From: Paenibacillus lemnae
GTDB lineage: Bacteria > Bacillota > Bacilli > Paenibacillales > Paenibacillaceae
Length of the DNA: 64,000 nucleotides
Direction of reading: 5' to 3'
Assembly: GCF_012933385.1 (NCBI RefSeq)
Contig: NZ_JABBPN010000006.1
Span: forward strand, 1 to 64,000
Of the stretch, positions 6,315 through 13,415 are shown piece after piece. Within the stretch, counting starts at the first letter, position 1; each line of letters opens with the position of its first letter. The notes beneath the pieces were generated by a model. It worked only from the letters and a program-made list of their open reading frames with translations, searched no databases and was not told the DNA's origin. Made by a program: the position numbers and the translations under genes.

Positions 6315-7978
6315 TTACTGCAGATATGAGCATTCCTATAAATAATCACTTCAAGATAATCGCTGGTCCTGGAGCTGGTAAGACTAGATTTTTAGTCAAC
6401 CACATACGTAATGTTTTACACCACTCAAACCGCCTTGGAAGAAATAAAAAGATAGCTTGCATTACGTATACCAATATTGGTGTGGAGACTATTGTAGATC
6501 GATTAGATGAAGGCGTCGATCATATTGAGGTGTGTACCATTCATAGTTTTTTATTTACGCACGTACTGAAGCCCTTTGCCTTTCTAATAAAGAGTGAGCA
6601 CGATATTAGGGTAACAAAAAATATGAAACCATCAGAACATCTCGTTTCTGGTTACTTTGATCGAACCAACTTGGGAACCAGACATCGTTTATCGAATAAG
6701 GAGTTAATTCAAAAAACATTCTGGTTTATTGAAGGAGATTTTTGCAAGCTACATGTAAGAGGAAAAACAGTTGATATGCATGCTGATTTGTATAGATATA
6801 AAAAATTGTTTTGGGAGAAGGGGATATTGCATTATGACGATGTACTGGCTTTGTCGTGGGAAATATTGCATAACCATCCTGAAACACTGAGAGTCATTCG
6901 ATCTAAGTTTCCTTATATTTTTGTCGATGAATTTCAAGATACAAGCTCCATACAAGCTGAAATTTTGAAATTAATCACAGAGAAAGAAACTACTTTGGGT
7001 GTAATAGGTGATAGTGCACAATCCATTTACAGCTTCCAAGGGGCCAACGTTGAACAATTCAACAATTTCCTTTTGTTAGACATGTCAGTTTATAAAATGA
7101 AAGATAACCACAGAAGCACACAAGAAATCTTAAATCTGCTAAATAAAATGCGGACAGATATTAATCAAGAAAGTCCTGAACAAAAAAAAGGAAACAAGCC
7201 ACTTCTTCTTGTTGGAGAACCCTTTTCTGTTGCTAATTATATTCGAGGTTTAATTAATTCAAACGATTTGTATACTCTTTCTTATTCTAATATTGCAGCA
7301 AACTCTATGAGGGATAAAGTGGAGTATGTTGCTAATATTTCATCATTAACAATTGAATCAATTCTCATAGATAATGATTCCAACAATAATCGAAGAAAAG
7401 TTATAGCTTCTCTGATGAAGGCTGTTGAGTTTGCAAGACAAAAAAGCTATAAGGAAGCAATTCGTGAAGTAAGCAGGCATCTGATAGATGAAGATAGCCA
7501 AAGGCAGGCCATTTCAATTATTCACGGATTGTTAAGTTCTTATTCAGAATATAGTTCTAATCCACTAATAGAATTCTATGAAAAAATAAAGGCTTTGAAC
7601 ATTATTCATTTACCTAATTTTCAAAGAAGAAAGGGTGCTCAAACGCCTGCAGAACACTTTTACAGGACGACTAAATACGCTGAATTAGCTCTACTTATTA
7701 AAAACCAAGAGAAAGTCGGTTTTGATCGAACCATTCACCAAGCAAAAGGGGGTGAGTTTGAAAATGTTCTAGTTGTTGTTAAACCTAAACCTAACCAGAA
7801 TTATAATGAAAGTAGAGATCTAGGTTTTTTGTTAAATCCAGATATTAATAATGAAGAACATAGAGTATATTATGTCGCTGCTAGTCGGGCTCAAAAAAAT
7901 CTTTATTTTTGTGTCCCTTATTTATCAGAAACCAGTGTAAACAAAATAAAGAATATATGTGAAATTGAATATTTGTAA
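6296..7978 (+). CDS. gajB: UvrD/PcrA-like helicase, GajB-like (Gabija defence)
   Basis: This 560-residue superfamily 1A helicase forms the second gene of the Gabija-like pair. Visible motifs are Walker A AGPGAGKT (residues 23-30), motif II DEFQDTS (about 210), motif III GDSAQSIYSFQGA (about 238-250), motif IV-like DNHRST, motif V TIHQAKGGEFENV and motif VI VYYVAASRAQKNLYF. All are intact. In Gabija, GajB senses DNA ends produced by GajA and acts with it in one complex. The start ATG 6296 lies inside the nuclease gene, with GGAGG at 6284-6288 spaced 7 bases. Alternative reading: a general OLD/UvrD repair-type pair not acting in defence, but gene order, overlap and mobile surroundings favour defence. 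Confidence 0.82.
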   Translation: MDSQKIITADMSIPINNHFKIIAGPGAGKTRFLVNHIRNVLHHSNRLGRNKKIACITYTNIGVETIVDRLDEGVDHIEVCTIHSFLFTHVLKPFAFLIKSEHDIRVTKNMKPSEHLVSGYFDRTNLGTRHRLSNKELIQKTFWFIEGDFCKLHVRGKTVDMHADLYRYKKLFWEKGILHYDDVLALSWEILHNHPETLRVIRSKFPYIFVDEFQDTSSIQAEILKLITEKETTLGVIGDSAQSIYSFQGANVEQFNNFLLLDMSVYKMKDNHRSTQEILNLLNKMRTDINQESPEQKKGNKPLLLVGEPFSVANYIRGLINSNDLYTLSYSNIAANSMRDKVEYVANISSLTIESILIDNDSNNNRRKVIASLMKAVEFARQKSYKEAIREVSRHLIDEDSQRQAISIIHGLLSSYSEYSSNPLIEFYEKIKALNIIHLPNFQRRKGAQTPAEHFYRTTKYAELALLIKNQEKVGFDRTIHQAKGGEFENVLVVVKPKPNQNYNESRDLGFLLNPDINNEEHRVYYVAASRAQKNLYFCVPYLSETSVNKIKNICEIEYL

Positions 7979-8301
7979 ACTAGAGAGATTAATCGTCTTC
8001 AATACTGTTTTTTCAATAAAATATATACTTATTAAAAATATAGGATGTAATTAGATAAGATGTGTTGGGATATGATTTTTTCAAATAGCGTACGAATTGG
8101 TGTGAAATTACAAAAGAAATAAATGCTTATGATTTATATCAAAAACATCCACAGTACTGATAATAAAACAAGGTTCTTAGAGCTAATTTTAAAGTTTCAA
8201 AACGCATCAATACATTCAGATAAAACCACCAAATGCTTATTTTTGCGTGTCAAAAATCGAATAGAATAATTACCGAAATGTTTTTAACATCTTCTTGAAT
8301 A

Positions 8302-8334
8302 AAAAACACAGCAATGAAATGACTGTGTTTTTAA
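8302..8334. terminator. Rho-independent terminator, bidirectional shape
   Basis: AAAAACACAG (8302-8311) and CTGTGTTTTT (8323-8332) pair perfectly around an 11-nt loop. The A-run and T-run make it functional in both directions. It lies 320 bases after gajB. Confidence 0.6.
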
Positions 8335-8638
8335 TACTAGTTGAAAACTAAGTAATTTAAGAGTTAATAATATCATGTTAGAGGATAAGAACATACATAA
8401 GGAGTCGCCAAAAGGATTGACGATTCACTTAATGTTGCTCTTACTGGAGTCATCCGCAGAAGATAGGACATTAAACCAAGCATAGTGACCTTATTGGGAG
8501 TGCAATTTGGGACTCAGTGATCGATACTAATTGTGAAAAACAAAGGTAACTTGAAAAAGGGACTGATCCCATAACGTAAGAAAAATTAGATCACCTTCAA
8601 GAGAATGCAACCATGTCGTAAGATATGGAGACAACCTT

Positions 8639-8705
8639 GGAGGTGTCTTTTCATGGCGACAAGAGTCAGTTCAGTTATCCCTTAGAAGTTAATATGCACA
8701 GGAGA
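8639..8705 (+). pseudogene. 5' remnant of an IS3-type transposase orfA
   Basis: GGAGGTG (8639-8645) precedes ATG 8653, reading MATRVS. A shift of frame then gives SYPLEVNMHR. Together these match the usual opening of a common Bacillus/Paenibacillus IS3 orfA (MATRVSYP-x-EVK-x). Nothing further of the transposase remains. Confidence 0.45.
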
Positions 8706-8839
8706 TTGAATTGAGATCGGTAGGGACTCTACGATCATCGGTTCAGCCAATAGAATTATTTACAAGGGTTCTGGTCACGAATCTAGGAATATATTACTAT
8801 GTAAATAATCCTAATTTGAAGAGAGGAAGTTTAAATAAT

Positions 8840-9691
8840 ATGCTGAACAGTTCCATGAAAAAGGAAGCCATAGAAAAACTGAAAAGTGCCGTCAAAAAAT
8901 ACGAAACCTCTTCAGAATCGCTGAAAAGTAGCGCTATTAAATTACATAATACAAGAACCTATGGTTTAGATGTCATTAAGAAAGTGGAAGCATACATAAA
9001 TACACTGGCTAACACGCCTAAGGAATTCGAAAAAACCTTTCAGCAGGTCCGGGTAAATCTGGCAAGCTTTAAGGCGCTCATGGAAATATCCTATGATGAA
9101 AAACAAATGATCAAGCTGGCCGGCGGCGGCACGGTAGCCGGAGTTGCAGCGGGTGTAGCGACAGCGGCACTTGCTCCAACGGCGGCGATGGCGATTGCTA
9201 CAACCTTCGGCACAGCGTCTACAGGCGCTGCGATTTCGGGGTTGACGGGTGCGGCAGCTACGAATGCAGCATTAGCCTGGTTAGGCGGCGGCGCGCTAGC
9301 CGCCGGCGGCGGCGGAATGGCGGGTGGCAGCGCCCTACTGGCACTGGCAGGACCCATTGGCTGGGGGATTGGCGCGGCGAGTCTGGCAGCGGGCGGCTTT
9401 TTTGCCAGCAAAAAGAACAAGGAAGCGGCAATCAAGGCGGATAAAGAGCGGGTAGAGGTGGTGAAGGTGACCAGGACCCTAGAGGCAACTACGCATGAAA
9501 TTAACGCTTTGAAGGAGTCCACGCAGCAGCTGGCCAAGGGCCTGGAGAAAAGCCTGATCTCCTTTACGAGCATGACGAAGAGCATTACTTCTTTTGCTGA
9601 GTTCTCGCAGGATGAACGGCATTTACTTAGAGCGATCATTAATAACACGGAAAGCCTGTCCGCCTTATTTATGAAGGAAGTAGGCAAATAA
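8840..9691 (+). CDS. coiled-coil protein with Gly/Ala-rich hydrophobic hairpin, first gene of an unknown pair
   Basis: The 283-residue protein has three parts: an N-terminal helical, heptad-like region (residues 1-90), a long Gly/Ala-rich hydrophobic centre (about 93-190) with glycine-zipper spacing such as AGGGTVAGVAAGVATA and GPIGWGIGAASLAAGG, then a second helical region to the end. This coiled-coil/hydrophobic-hairpin/coiled-coil plan resembles alpha-helical pore-forming or membrane-inserting proteins in outline only; I recognise no family. There is no signal peptide. ATG 8840 is chosen because AGAGGAAG lies at 8822-8829; the upstream extension to 8711 has no ribosome binding site. The next gene starts 1 base after the stop. 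Base composition is visibly more GC-rich than flanking DNA. Confidence 0.75.
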   Translation: MLNSSMKKEAIEKLKSAVKKYETSSESLKSSAIKLHNTRTYGLDVIKKVEAYINTLANTPKEFEKTFQQVRVNLASFKALMEISYDEKQMIKLAGGGTVAGVAAGVATAALAPTAAMAIATTFGTASTGAAISGLTGAAATNAALAWLGGGALAAGGGGMAGGSALLALAGPIGWGIGAASLAAGGFFASKKNKEAAIKADKERVEVVKVTRTLEATTHEINALKESTQQLAKGLEKSLISFTSMTKSITSFAEFSQDERHLLRAIINNTESLSALFMKEVGK

Positions 9692-9692
9692 A

Positions 9693-11195
9693 ATGTCTGT
9701 AGCTATGTCTTCTAATATATTGAAGGACCAGATTGCGGCCAGCGGTATCGGGGCGTTTAATGAGTGGAAGCAGCAGACGCATGCATCGCAACTGGATCAG
9801 GTGGTTAAGGATGCGCTCGCGGCGGAGAAGCAGCAAAATGCAAATCTTGAAAAAGCACTTGGACATATGATGAAGATGCGGCAATTCTTGTCGGACCCGG
9901 AGCGGATTCTTGGATCACAGCAGACCAAACACGGTGAGGTCGCGGAGCATCTGGAAGTCAACGTCCGGAATGCGTGGTCGGCTATAAAGGGGAATGGAGA
10001 GGTGGCGACCTTTGACGGGGTGGGCCGCACGGCGCCGGAGGATTTTATATTAAATGGAGTCAAATTCCAGTCCAAATTTATCAATGGCACGAATAACACC
10101 CTAAAGCATGTGCTGGATCATTTTGAAACCTACCGGGATGCTTCCATGAATTACTCTATTCCAAAGGATCAATACCATGTTATTGAAGCAGTCCGGGCAG
10201 GAGGTCGGCCAGCCGATTTAAGTGACAAATCCGTCCGTGCGATCCTTCGCAAAGTCGAGGAAATTGAAGCCGAGACCGGCCGGAGCTTTGATGACATCGT
10301 CCGTCCTTCCGTCTCGAACTATGATGAGGTTCAGCTCGGCCGGGTCGGCGGGACGGTTTCGGGATACCAGGATGAACTGGTGGATGAGAATCATCTCATC
10401 AAGGAGGAAATCCGTTCCGAAGCGCGGGAGAAGGCCAAAGCGATTGAAGGTAAAAGAGGACCTTCCATTAAAGAAGGAGCCAAAGCCGCTGGGGCCGCCG
10501 CTACCATCGCTGCGTCATTAAGCGTCATTACGACGATCTACCGCAAGGTTAAAGACGGCCGGCGGATTCAGGATTTTGATAAAGAGGATTGGAAGGAAGT
10601 CGGTATGGAAGGTGTAAAGGCAGGAGCCAAGGGCGGCGTTACTGCAGGAACGATTTATGCCTTAACAAACTTGACTTCCCTCTCCGCGCCGTTTGCCGGT
10701 GCAGTTGCCAGCGGGATGATAGGATTGTCTTGGCTTATGGCCGATGTATCGAAAGACCGAATAACAATGGATGAGTTTGTGACCCAGGGCCAGATTCTGT
10801 GCATAGAGGCCGGTATTGCTGCTACGGGTGGGGCTATCGGTCAAATACTGATCCCGATCCCCGTGCTAGGCTCGATCATCGGTACTGTCACCGCAAACTT
10901 CATTTGGAGTTTTGCTAAGGGACGGCTGGGAGCGAAGGAGCAGGAGCTGAAGGCAAAGCTGGATGCATATACCGCATCAATTCTGGCCCAGATTGATCAA
11001 GCCTACGCGGACATTATTGCCTGCATTGATGCGGCTTATCAGCGATTCGATTCCTTGATCGAGGCTGCCTTTGACGTGGATGCCAATGCAGCCGTCCTTG
11101 CCGCCGCTTCCGTGGATTTGGCTGTCGAGTTTGGCGTAGACAAATCCAAAATATTAAGAGACGATGTAGATCTGGAGGCTTTTTTCCTGGGCTGA
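9693..11195 (+). CDS. large partner protein with hydrophobic segments, second gene of an unknown pair
   Basis: This 500-residue protein is translationally coupled to the previous gene (1-base gap; GGAAG at about 9675). Its N-terminal half is soluble and contains APEDFILNGVKFQSKFINGT followed by TLKHVLDHFETY and a YSIPKDQYHVIEA block, which look like a substrate- or partner-binding domain, though I cannot name it. A charged stretch EEIRSEAREKAKAIEGKRG leads to alternating hydrophobic Gly/Ala segments (about 255-275, 305-350, 370-405, the last IPIPVLGSIIGTVTANFIW). A helical tail follows. No catalytic motif is visible. Shared hydrophobic design and tight coupling suggest the two proteins act together at a membrane. 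Function is unknown. Confidence 0.75.
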   Translation: MSVAMSSNILKDQIAASGIGAFNEWKQQTHASQLDQVVKDALAAEKQQNANLEKALGHMMKMRQFLSDPERILGSQQTKHGEVAEHLEVNVRNAWSAIKGNGEVATFDGVGRTAPEDFILNGVKFQSKFINGTNNTLKHVLDHFETYRDASMNYSIPKDQYHVIEAVRAGGRPADLSDKSVRAILRKVEEIEAETGRSFDDIVRPSVSNYDEVQLGRVGGTVSGYQDELVDENHLIKEEIRSEAREKAKAIEGKRGPSIKEGAKAAGAAATIAASLSVITTIYRKVKDGRRIQDFDKEDWKEVGMEGVKAGAKGGVTAGTIYALTNLTSLSAPFAGAVASGMIGLSWLMADVSKDRITMDEFVTQGQILCIEAGIAATGGAIGQILIPIPVLGSIIGTVTANFIWSFAKGRLGAKEQELKAKLDAYTASILAQIDQAYADIIACIDAAYQRFDSLIEAAFDVDANAAVLAAASVDLAVEFGVDKSKILRDDVDLEAFFLG

Positions 11196-11465
11196 GCTTT
11201 TTTACGATTAAGTTTCCCTCATATAGGTTTTTCGGGCTCCTGCCCACATTCAATGAAATGACGATGAACCCGTAAAGCAATTGCGTCCGGTTTTATTGTA
11301 CAAGTGCGGGAGGTGTCGTCAAGGTGTCCGGACCGTTAAGCTCGACTGGGCTGCTGATCAAGGAAATATCGATGCTGGTAACCAACTCTGCAGCCTAACC
11401 CTGTTAACTCCCTCAAGTTTGTCCTCTATGCGCGTGTTAACGACTAATACTAGATACTATAAGGA
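11196..11465. other. intergenic stretch, nothing recognised
   Basis: There is no ORF with coding character and no clear hairpin. The short frame at 11281-11469 lacks a ribosome binding site and protein-like composition. Confidence 0.4.
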
Positions 11466-11717
11466 ATGAGTGATTCAATGAAGATCGTATTTAATTTTAA
11501 TACAAATGAATATTCTTATAGATACTGTCTTTCAATAGTTGAAGACATGCAAAGATATTTTGGGATATCGAAACAAGAAGCAGTAGATCGTATTAACAGT
11601 TTGTGGAAAGATGTGGATCTAACAGGCGAAGTAGATCCTATATTTCATGAGAATCCAACATATTGGGCTTACGAAATATTCAGTGATCATAACCCTGTCC
11701 ACTTGACAGGGTTATGA
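11466..11717 (+). CDS. small hypothetical protein, probably C-terminally altered
   Basis: The protein has 83 residues with ATG/internal ATG (MSDSMKIVFNF) and AAGGAATG just upstream. The body (DMQRYFGISKQEAVDRINSLW and PIFHENPTYWAYEIF) looks like a small conserved Bacillota protein of unknown function whose members normally end in a Trp-rich tail. Here the last ten residues are encoded by a perfect hairpin that also contains the stop codon, suggesting the original 3' end was replaced. No signal peptide or membrane segment is present. Confidence 0.5.
   Translation: MSDSMKIVFNFNTNEYSYRYCLSIVEDMQRYFGISKQEAVDRINSLWKDVDLTGEVDPIFHENPTYWAYEIFSDHNPVHLTGL
11689..11715. repeat. perfect 11-bp hairpin overlapping a stop codon
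   Basis: ATAACCCTGTC (11689-11699) and GACAGGGTTAT (11705-11715) pair fully around CACTT. No T-run follows directly, so it is a structural repeat or weak terminator. Confidence 0.6.
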
Positions 11718-11751
11718 CCAGTCGACTAATATGATCGGTTTCTTTTTCTTT

Positions 11752-11780
11752 AAGCTAATGGGCAGTTAATCTCAACGAAT
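11752..11780 (+). repeat. dispersed AACTAAYGGGCAG-type motif, copy D
   Basis: AAGCTAATGGGCAGTTAATC followed by TCAACGAAT. It lies between two small accessory genes. Confidence 0.5.
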
Positions 11781-11951
11781 ATGGAGTTTGAAACATTGAT
11801 TACAGCCTCAGCTATTCATACACTTTATCAAGCTAATTTAGGCTTCGATGGAAAAACGCATTATATGGATTATGTTACTAAACCGAATTTTGAATTGAAA
11901 TTGAATATAATCATTGAACTAACGGGCAGGTTAGCTCAACCAAAACGCTGA
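11781..11951 (+). CDS. short fragment ORF between motif copies D and E
   Basis: A 56-codon frame begins with ATG right after motif D, reads ETLITASAIHTLYQANLGFD, and is closed by codons lying inside motif E. There is no ribosome binding site. It is probably a gene remnant bracketed by the two motif copies; the family is not recognised. Confidence 0.25.
   Translation: MEFETLITASAIHTLYQANLGFDGKTHYMDYVTKPNFELKLNIIIELTGRLAQPKR
11917..11940 (+). repeat. dispersed AACTAAYGGGCAG-type motif, copy E
   Basis: AACTAACGGGCAGGTTAG followed by CTCAAC. This is the cleanest copy and differs from copy B at few positions. Confidence 0.55.
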
Positions 11952-12048
11952 TTTTCCCATCATATGTCCGTATGCATATGCTTATGTTTTTTGGAGAAAG
12001 TCCCTGCTAAAGGAAGAATATTTCTACTGTAATAATCTGTGCAGAACG

Positions 12049-12561
12049 ATGGAGAATAACTCTTACTATAGATCACCATTAATTATAAGGGATCATTTAG
12101 AGTACTTTACAGACCAAATTGTCAGTCATCAAATGAGTGTATCGGGGGGAATCCATCCAAACAGTTTATTCTGGGTACTAGAAAAAATAGTGACTACGTT
12201 TAGTAACAACTTCTTTAAGGCGTGGTTGAGTATAGCAGGGAAGAGAAGTCAAGAAACTAGTGTTCCTCGCTGGGATGAAATTGAAAAAATGAGGGATTTG
12301 TGTTTTCCGAACATAGCTTTTAAATTTGCCCAGAACGAAAATGGCTCATCAAGTTCCATTGAATTTTATCATTTAGATTCAGAACAATCAGTTATCAAAT
12401 GCAATTGTCCGAATCAGGATGAACTAAGCAAAGAAGCAATCCAATCTATGTTTTCGTTTACACCTCAAAAAATTGCAATGATCGTCATGAGCAAACCAGA
12501 TGATGAGAACATCCAACTCCAAAAATCAGTTGATCTATATGTTAAAAAATTGAATTTTTAA
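12049..12561 (+). CDS. hypothetical protein, 170 residues
   Basis: This is an uninterrupted frame with normal amino-acid composition and a strong terminator directly overlapping its stop, which supports a real gene. The N-terminus reads MENNSYYRSPLIIRDHLEYF; the middle is aromatic and helical, and the C-terminal part has strand-like IAMIVMSKPDDENIQLQ. No motif, signal peptide or membrane helix is recognised. A ribosome binding site is not obvious; AAAGGAAG at about 12009 is too far, so the true start may differ. AT-rich like the rest of the accessory region. Confidence 0.5.
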   Translation: MENNSYYRSPLIIRDHLEYFTDQIVSHQMSVSGGIHPNSLFWVLEKIVTTFSNNFFKAWLSIAGKRSQETSVPRWDEIEKMRDLCFPNIAFKFAQNENGSSSSIEFYHLDSEQSVIKCNCPNQDELSKEAIQSMFSFTPQKIAMIVMSKPDDENIQLQKSVDLYVKKLNF

Positions 12562-12600
12562 ACCCCGTTGAATGATTAGATTCAACGGGGTTTAATTTTT
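12560..12600 (+). terminator. strong Rho-independent terminator
   Basis: A perfect 14-bp stem AAACCCCGTTGAAT (12560-12573) / ATTCAACGGGGTTT (12580-12593) with hexaloop GATTAG is followed by TTTAATTTTT. Confidence 0.9.
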
Positions 12601-12671
12601 TATTAAACAAGAAATCTAAGAGGAAAGGGGCAAGTAACGGCAAAAGGTACATGTTCTTGTCCTCCGACACA

Positions 12672-12698
12672 AAAGGATCTCCAACTGGGAGATCCTTT
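12672..12698. terminator. second hairpin, probable terminator-type
   Basis: AAAGGATCTCC (12672-12682) pairs with GGAGATCCTTT (12688-12698) around a 5-nt loop. It sits between convergent genes, and the A/T flanks would allow termination on either strand. Confidence 0.5.
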
Positions 12699-12840
12699 GG
12701 ATTAATAAAGAAACTAACATATGTACAAAATACGAGTTTTGTGTAATTGTGTTTAAGGAAAATGAATTTTACACTGAATCCTAAACCCGTTACCGTTCAT
12801 TCAATTATTTCATTTATTTCATTATTATAAGTTACTGGGT

Positions 12841-13338
12841 TCATTCAATGTACTGGTTCACAAGTTCATACACTCTGTCTTTTGTTGTCTTCGCTAAGGA
12901 TTGGGATAAATAAATTCCGTATGATGTGGTATTCAAATAATCAGCAGCTGCATTGTCAGCGGTCTGATCACGCAATTCAATCCATTGAAGTTGTTCATTT
13001 TTCAGATCAGCCATTTCAGACTCAGACAAATTCTTTTTCAATACACCGTACACTTCATTCAAAATATCATCCCAACTTGTGAAAATTTTCTCAGCTGCGA
13101 TTTGTAATTCCGGAGTTGGCGCTTCAGCTTTCTGGATAACTTTTTCAAATTCAATATTCTTTTCTTCAATAGCATTTAATTTATCTAAATATATTTGTTT
13201 CTCGCTTTGATGAACCTCTTCTGAAACAATGGTTTCTTGGTTCCCTTCCATATCCTGGTTAATCGAATTGGATTCTGTCTTGTCAGAACAGCCTGCCAAA
13301 AATAAAACTGCAGATATTACCACTATGCTTTTTTTCAA
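12841..13338 (-). CDS. DUF1311-type (LprI-like) lipoprotein
   Basis: The N-terminus LKKSIVVISAVLFLAGCSDK is a lipoprotein signal peptide with lipobox LAGC, so the protein should be lipid-anchored on the outer face of the membrane. A Ser/Glu-rich linker leads to a C-terminal domain with LNEVYGVLKKNLSESEMADL, LQWIELRDQTADNAA and a final YELVNQYI. This pattern (L-x5-L-x8-L-x4-QR-x-W-x2-RD) is that of DUF1311, related to the LprI lysozyme-inhibitor domain. TTG 13338 is preferred: AAAGGGG lies 7 bases upstream, while a longer frame to 13380 lacks a ribosome binding site. It stands alone. Confidence 0.8.
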   Translation of the reverse strand: MKKSIVVISAVLFLAGCSDKTESNSINQDMEGNQETIVSEEVHQSEKQIYLDKLNAIEEKNIEFEKVIQKAEAPTPELQIAAEKIFTSWDDILNEVYGVLKKNLSESEMADLKNEQLQWIELRDQTADNAAADYLNTTSYGIYLSQSLAKTTKDRVYELVNQYIE

Positions 13339-13415
13339 CAGTAATCCCCTTTCGAAAATGTTATCCCAGTAAACTAACACAACTGTCCCTTAAATTCAAA
13401 TTTAAAAACCCGGAC

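Larger units (their letters stand above)
7979..8839. other. 860-base gene-free stretch with terminator and IS debris
   Basis: No ORF here has coding character. It contains a strong hairpin at 8302-8332 and a remnant of an IS3-type orfA near 8653. The rest (7980-8300, 8340-8640) is AT-rich and unrecognised. A long upstream extension of the next ORF to 8711 lacks a ribosome binding site and was not used. Confidence 0.5.

Noticed and set aside
8711..8839. N-terminal extension of the first cassette gene
   Set aside because: There is no start codon with a ribosome binding site, the composition is unlike the body, and it overlaps the IS3 remnant area.
9091..9687. 198-residue antisense ORF in the Gly/Ala-rich gene
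   Set aside because: GC-rich sequence suppresses stop codons on the other strand; the Ala/Pro-rich peptide has no features, and the plus-strand gene has a ribosome binding site.
10222..10521. 99-residue overlapping ORF inside the second cassette gene
   Set aside because: Arg/Pro-rich out-of-frame translation without a ribosome binding site.
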